Below, in pieces: positions 31,316 to 34,956 of a stretch of DNA of 34,956 nucleotides (its first letter is position 1; every line of letters begins with the position of its first letter). A program made the translations under genes and the position numbers. Source of the DNA: Mariaggregatimicrobium sp964498785. Its GTDB lineage: Bacteria; Zhuqueibacterota; Zhuqueibacteria; Thermofontimicrobiales; Thiofontviventaceae. Below the pieces are notes generated by a model. The model was not told where the DNA came from. It was given only the letters and a program-made list of their open reading frames with translations, and did not search any database. The DNA is taken from the NCBI GenBank assembly GCA_964498785.1, contig CAZCJL010000069.1:1-34956 (forward strand), in the 5' to 3' direction.

Positions 31316-33484
31316 ATGATGAAGCAATTTAAAATTTGCATGATTGGCATAGTTATTATTTTGTTAATTTCGCTCGCTCCAACCCAGGCGCAACACGACA
31401 GCTATAACTGCACTCTCATCGGTCGTTGGGCAAATGGACCGTGTTTTGCGGTGGATATAGTTGGCAATATCGCTTACTTTGGCAACGGGGGATACCTGGA
31501 AATTGTGGATTTTTCCGACTCAGCCAATCCCATCGAACTGGCGAAATTTTTAACCCCCTCAATCGTTGAGGGAGTAACAGTTAATGGTAATTTCGCATAC
31601 ATCGCCAACTGCTATGGCGGATTGCGTATTATAGACATTTCCGATCCATCAAATCCAGCAGAAGCCGGATTCTGGGCAGAAGGGTATCCTTATTCTAATG
31701 ATGTTGCGATTTCAGGTAACTACGCTTACTTAGCCGATGAAAAGAAAGGATTTCTCATTATCGATATTTCCGAACCCTCGAATCCGATAACTGTGGGCGA
31801 ATTTTCTACGAATGGTTCCGCTGTGAACATTGCAGTTCGCGATACACTGGCTTATATTGCAAATTACTACAACGGCTTGTGGATTTTAAACATTTCCGAT
31901 CCGGAAAATCCCACTGAAGTCTGTTTTTTCAAAAATGATAGTTATATCCTCGGAGTCGCTGTGCAGGGAGACTATCTCTATTTAGCAAATGATAATGCGG
32001 GATTGCGAGTTTTGAACGTATCCGATCCTGCCAATCCCGTTGAAGTCGGTTTTTACGATACCAATGGGTATGCGAAGGATGTTATTGTTGACGGCAATTA
32101 TGCTTATCTTGCGGATGGAAACAAGGGATTGTGCGTTGTGGATATTACCAATCCTGAAAATCCGGTAAAAACAGATTCCTATGATACACAAGCCGTGTCC
32201 GAAGGTTTGGCATTAAATGGGAATCTATGTTATGTTGCCGATCATTATAGAGGCTTGCGAGTAATTGATGTAACCGATCGAATGAATTTGGCGGAAATCG
32301 GATTTTATGATGTTGGCGGCCAGCAAAGTAGTGTGTACGTTAGTGATAATTTTTCCTACATCGCTGCTGGTGAAGATGGAATGCGAATCATCGATATTTC
32401 GGAACAATCGAATCCTGTAGAAATCGGCTTTTTGGATACAGATGGCTATACAAATGATGCGGTTGTTCAGGGAAATTATGCCTATTTAGCCGATGGCTAC
32501 GCAGGCTTGCGAGTAGCAGATATTTCTGATCCTGCAAATCCAATGGATATCAGTCTCCACGCGACTACTGATATCGTAAATTCCCTAACAGTGCACAATG
32601 GGTATGCCTATCTCGCAAACCAGTTTGAAGGCTTACGGATCATCGACATTTCTGATGTGAATAATCTGACGGAAATCGGTTTTTTCGATACTGATAATAT
32701 GGCGAGGGATGTTGCTGTCAATAATGATTATGCTTATGTGGCTGATTATCAGGAAGGTTTACGCATCATCAATATTGCCGACCCCGCGAATCCGTATGAA
32801 GAAGGTTTCTACAAATTAGACAATGGTAAAGCAGTAAGCGTGGAAATTAGCGGCAATTATGCGTGCGTCGCGTTCGGTACAAAGAGTACCCGCATCATTG
32901 ATATTTCCACACCATCAAATCCCATTGAAGTCGCTGATCTTGGCTATTTGGGACAGTATCATGGTGATGTTGCTGTCAGTGATAAATTATTATTTGAAGC
33001 GGTCAGTAGCCAGGGTGTTCGTGTATGGGATATATCTGATCCGTCAAACCCGGGCAATATTGGTGATTATAATACAGGCAGTAGTGCCAAAAAAGTGTTG
33101 GCTCTGGGAAATTATGTTTATGTTGCCGATTGGAACGATGGATTATACATCATCCGCTATGATGCACCGACAGCAGTTGAATCAGAAAATGGTTCTTTGA
33201 TACCCGCTGGATTTGCCTTGCAGCAGAATTACCCCAACCCATTCAATCCAGCTACAACGATCAATTATCAATTAGCAATGAATAGTAAGGTGAAGATTTC
33301 CATTTACAACACAACCGGGCAGTTGGTTCGAACGCTGGTTGATGAATTCCAATCTGCCGGCAGCAAATCAGTTGTCTGGAATGGATTGAATGATGGGGGA
33401 CAGAAAGTGTCGTCCGGTGTGTATGTTTATCAAATCAAAACGGACAATTTTTCAGCATCTCACAAGATGATTTTGGTGCAGTGA
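31316..33484 (+). CDS. secreted LVIVD-repeat beta-propeller protein with C-terminal sorting domain (paralog 2)
   Basis: A 722-residue counterpart of the gene at 21981. The signal peptide is cut near PTQAQ, and the same N-terminal block follows (YNCTLIGRWANGPCFAV). Again I count 14 LVIVD repeats (NGNFAYIANCYGGLRIIDISDPSNP and similar) and a C-terminal sorting module (QNYPNPFNPATTINYQL...KMILVQ). Overall identity to paralog 1 is moderate, so the duplication is old, yet the repeat number and ends are kept. The sorting module is instead closest to that of the unrelated gene just upstream. CAGGAGG precedes ATG 31316; ATG 31319 is an equal alternative. Likely surface attached, function unknown. Confidence 0.85.
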   Translation: MMKQFKICMIGIVIILLISLAPTQAQHDSYNCTLIGRWANGPCFAVDIVGNIAYFGNGGYLEIVDFSDSANPIELAKFLTPSIVEGVTVNGNFAYIANCYGGLRIIDISDPSNPAEAGFWAEGYPYSNDVAISGNYAYLADEKKGFLIIDISEPSNPITVGEFSTNGSAVNIAVRDTLAYIANYYNGLWILNISDPENPTEVCFFKNDSYILGVAVQGDYLYLANDNAGLRVLNVSDPANPVEVGFYDTNGYAKDVIVDGNYAYLADGNKGLCVVDITNPENPVKTDSYDTQAVSEGLALNGNLCYVADHYRGLRVIDVTDRMNLAEIGFYDVGGQQSSVYVSDNFSYIAAGEDGMRIIDISEQSNPVEIGFLDTDGYTNDAVVQGNYAYLADGYAGLRVADISDPANPMDISLHATTDIVNSLTVHNGYAYLANQFEGLRIIDISDVNNLTEIGFFDTDNMARDVAVNNDYAYVADYQEGLRIINIADPANPYEEGFYKLDNGKAVSVEISGNYACVAFGTKSTRIIDISTPSNPIEVADLGYLGQYHGDVAVSDKLLFEAVSSQGVRVWDISDPSNPGNIGDYNTGSSAKKVLALGNYVYVADWNDGLYIIRYDAPTAVESENGSLIPAGFALQQNYPNPFNPATTINYQLAMNSKVKISIYNTTGQLVRTLVDEFQSAGSKSVVWNGLNDGGQKVSSGVYVYQIKTDNFSASHKMILVQ

Positions 33485-33511
33485 CTTTTTGGGTTTTTCA
33501 ATTCCTGAGAA

Positions 33512-33550
33512 AATACTGATTCCATTATCCGCAGCGATGGATTCAGTATT
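33512..33550 (+). terminator. inverted repeat after the second LVIVD gene
   Basis: AATACTGATTCCAT (33512-33525) pairs with ATGGATTCAGTATT (33537-33550) with one mismatch. A strong T-run is absent, so terminator activity is tentative. Confidence 0.4.
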
Positions 33551-33557
33551 AACTTCA

Positions 33558-33590
33558 AGATTTCCGAAGTTTCCAAAACTTCGGAAATCT
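33558..33590. repeat. TTCCGAAG palindrome next to the truncated SUMF fragment
   Basis: AGATTTCCGAAGT with complementary arm ending at 33590. It lies directly before the point where the formylglycine-enzyme-like fragment begins. Confidence 0.8.
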
Positions 33591-33627
33591 GTCCGTTCGT
33601 AAAAATCCATATCCATTTTCGTATTGA

Positions 33628-33900
33628 CTTCCATACCGGGCAAATTATGATGGAAAAGTGGGACAACCCACTCCGGTGGGCAGCTATCCTGCCGGCGCAA
33701 CGCCGGATGGATTGATGGATATGGCAGGGAATGTGCGGGAGTGGTGCGATGATTGGTATGAGGTAGGAAAATATCGCGTGCTTCGGGGCGGTTCCTTCGA
33801 CTTTAACGTTAACTACCTGCGCTGCTCCAATCGTGACAGGGACAATCCGGATTACCGTCTCAACGACGTCTTCGGTTTTCGTGTGGCATGTTCCCATTAG
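33628..33900 (+). pseudogene. 5'-truncated formylglycine-generating-enzyme-like (SUMF/C-type-lectin fold) fragment, possible DGR variable region
   Basis: The open frame starts after TGA 33625-33627 and has no proper start (GTG 33658 is the only early candidate, without a ribosome site). It encodes only the C-terminal third of a SUMF domain: ANYDGKVGQPTPVGSYPAG, LMDMAGNVREWCDDWY, RVLRGGSF, then FGFRVACSH and stop. Family members need about 200 more residues upstream, so this is a remnant. In 33796-33873 nearly all variable-looking codons end in C or T (TTC, GAC, TTT, AAC, GTT, AAC, TAC, GAC, GAC, TAC, CTC, AAC, GAC, GTC, TTC). That is the pattern expected when AAY codons of a template repeat are mutated at adenines by a diversity-generating retroelement. 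No template repeat, Avd or reverse transcriptase is visible in the remaining 1 kb. Confidence 0.7.
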
Positions 33901-33970
33901 TCTTGATTCTCTGTTTTTCTGACAATCTGTTAATCTGGAAAAGATTTTTTTTTGAATTTGAAGTAGAGGG

Positions 33971-34290
33971 AGACTTCCGAAGTCTCAAAGACTTCGGAAA
34001 TCTGGGTGAGCGACAGTGGATAATGAAATGGTCGATACGAAAAAACACCATGATGAATCATAGTGCTTGTTCAATTAGATTGTTGAACGAGGGGGGCTGT
34101 ATCAAAAGTCATTTTTGGGTGTCATTCCTGCGAATGCAGGAATCCCCTGACTTTTTAATAATTAAGAGATTCGGGACAAGCCCGGAATGACATTTTACGA
34201 AAAAATCAGACTTATGATACAGCTCCTTAGCGAGTCAACCAGAGAAATAATAACCGCTTCAGCGGCTACCGAAACCTGTATATACTTTTA
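33971..34290 (+). repeat. third, diverged hairpin unit interrupted by a MITE-like element
   Basis: It begins with the TTCCGAAG palindrome (33971-34003) and continues with the GACAGTGGATAATGAAATG segment and CCATGATGAATCAT as in the 260-bp repeats. It then carries the element at 34093-34226 where the other units have the CACCACAA hairpin, and resumes with ACCAGAGAAATAATAACCGC (AACCGCT hairpin). Confidence 0.85.
34093..34226 (-). mobile_element. MITE-like element, copy C (134 bp, inverted relative to A)
   Basis: Ends GGGGCTGTATCAAAAGTC (34093-34110) and GACTTATGATACAGCTCC (34209-34226, two mismatches). The core is the reverse complement of copy A, with the same GCAGGAAT and CCCGGAAT palindromes. 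It sits inside the third hairpin unit, replacing or interrupting the segment that holds the CACCACAA hairpin in the other units. Confidence 0.8.
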
Positions 34291-34956
34291 TTGATCCTGG
34301 CATAGTAGTAGTTGGGACTTTATTTTTGTAATTACGCCGAAGGCGTTGTACATCAGAGCCCGGGGTGCCTGTTTCTTAAGGCACCCCGGGTTATGAATTC
34401 TGATAGAACGAATCCCAACGGGATTCCACAATTATTGTAGAATCCATTCAGGATTCATGTTATTCGTTCATTTAATTCCGGGGGTTAAAAAACACAACCC
34501 CCGGCTGTGTTGTTTAACGCCTTCGGCGTATTATTCTTTTATGGAGTGCAGCGAGTGTCTCGCTGCATTGTAACCGTTTTGTGGCGGCAAAATAGCAAAA
34601 GATTTTAGTCGTCCCTTGCGGGATTTTATTTTAGATGATACTTCATTTCCCACCAATGAATTGGTGGGCTATTTTCAAACGTCCCTGACGGGACTCGGAT
34701 TTTTGTGGTGATTGTTTTTGCTATAGACATATCGTGCCTTCGACACTCAAAAAAATCACCACCGGGGATTAAAACCCCCAAAATTGTCGTATCGGGTATT
34801 TTCCGAATCCATGATTTAAAAAGCGTGGATATTGTAAAATCAGATAAAGAGCATTAATTCATAGAAAAAGTCCCATCGGGACGATATGTTAAAAACCGAA
34901 ATTTGTATCCACTCAATAATTAATGGTAGCCGAATCATTTAATCTATGCCAAGGCA
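34227..34956. repeat. second field of heterogeneous hairpins to the window end
   Basis: No gene is seen. Hairpins include ACGCC-GAA-GGCGT (34334-34346), an 11-bp stem CCCGGGGTGCC (34359-34369 with 34380-34390), GAATCCC-AAC-GGGATTC (34410-34426), CCGGGGGTT..AACCCCCGG (34478-34504), ACGCC-TTC-GGCGT (34517-34529), TGCAGCGAG-TGT-CTCGCTGCA (34547-34567), CCCACCAAT-GA-ATTGGTGGG (34649-34668), GTCCC..GGGAC (34681-34694) and GTCCC-ATC-GGGAC (34870-34882). Several are shared, in the same order, with the array at 27.4-28.7 kb. Confidence 0.8.

Noticed and set aside
33888..34190. 100-codon open frame across the TTCCGAAG palindrome and MITE-like copy C
   Set aside because: It runs through non-coding repeats, overlaps the SUMF fragment's end and has no family resemblance.
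33901..34956. Template repeat or reverse transcriptase of a DGR downstream of the SUMF fragment
   Set aside because: No second copy of the variable-region flanks and no reverse-transcriptase frame is present before the window ends.

Overview
The window looks like a chromosomal segment from an uncultured or little-studied Gram-negative bacterium of the FCB superphylum (Calditrichota, KSB1, Marinimicrobia or Ignavibacteria-like). This is inferred from four things: a TonB-dependent receptor with an N-terminal carboxypeptidase-regulatory-like domain, a PorV/PorQ-like outer-membrane protein, several secreted proteins ending in the NPFNP...IYN..GQ...LV C-terminal sorting/FlgD-like module of type IX secretion cargo, and clear Shine-Dalgarno sites, which are unusual in Bacteroidota proper. 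No rRNA or tRNA gene, transposase, integrase or CRISPR array was found.

Layout. (1) 0.25-3.1 kb: two tandem FadR-type GntR regulators, about 78% identical by eye, then a D-2-hydroxyacid dehydrogenase. (2) 3.4-9.9 kb: an envelope operon of TonB-dependent receptor, secreted protein of unknown function and PorV/PorQ-like barrel, closed by a hairpin terminator. (3) 10.2-18.5 kb: an M20 metallopeptidase, a GH63/GH37-like (alpha/alpha)6 glycosidase, an alkaline-phosphatase-superfamily lipoprotein and a GH36-like alpha-galactosidase. Together with regions 1-2 this suggests uptake and breakdown of a glycan, without any SusD-like protein. (4) 18.5-21.6 kb: poly-gamma-glutamate synthesis genes pgsB, pgsC and a pgsW-like gene. 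pgsB is separated from pgsC by a terminator-like hairpin and a small inverted-repeat element. (5) 22-33.5 kb: giant surface or secreted proteins, namely two 14-repeat LVIVD propellers, a peptidase-S74 protein, a 7-repeat FG-GAP propeller and a fibronectin-III protein. Most of these genes are followed by the same roughly 33-bp palindrome.

The most unusual DNA is non-coding. A field of many different, mostly perfect short hairpins occupies 27.4-28.7 kb and again about 34.0-34.9 kb. It is built from units that keep the same hairpin order, and two units share a 260-bp exact direct repeat. Three MITE-like elements of 134-135 bp share 18-bp terminal inverted repeats; one sits inside the third hairpin unit, and another carries a hairpin of the same core sequence as the array. 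Between these lies a 5'-truncated formylglycine-generating-enzyme (SUMF/C-type-lectin fold) fragment. Its 3' end has the NNY-codon pattern expected of a diversity-generating retroelement variable region, although no reverse transcriptase or template repeat is visible here.

All calls were made by reading the sequence and recalling family motifs; no database search was run.
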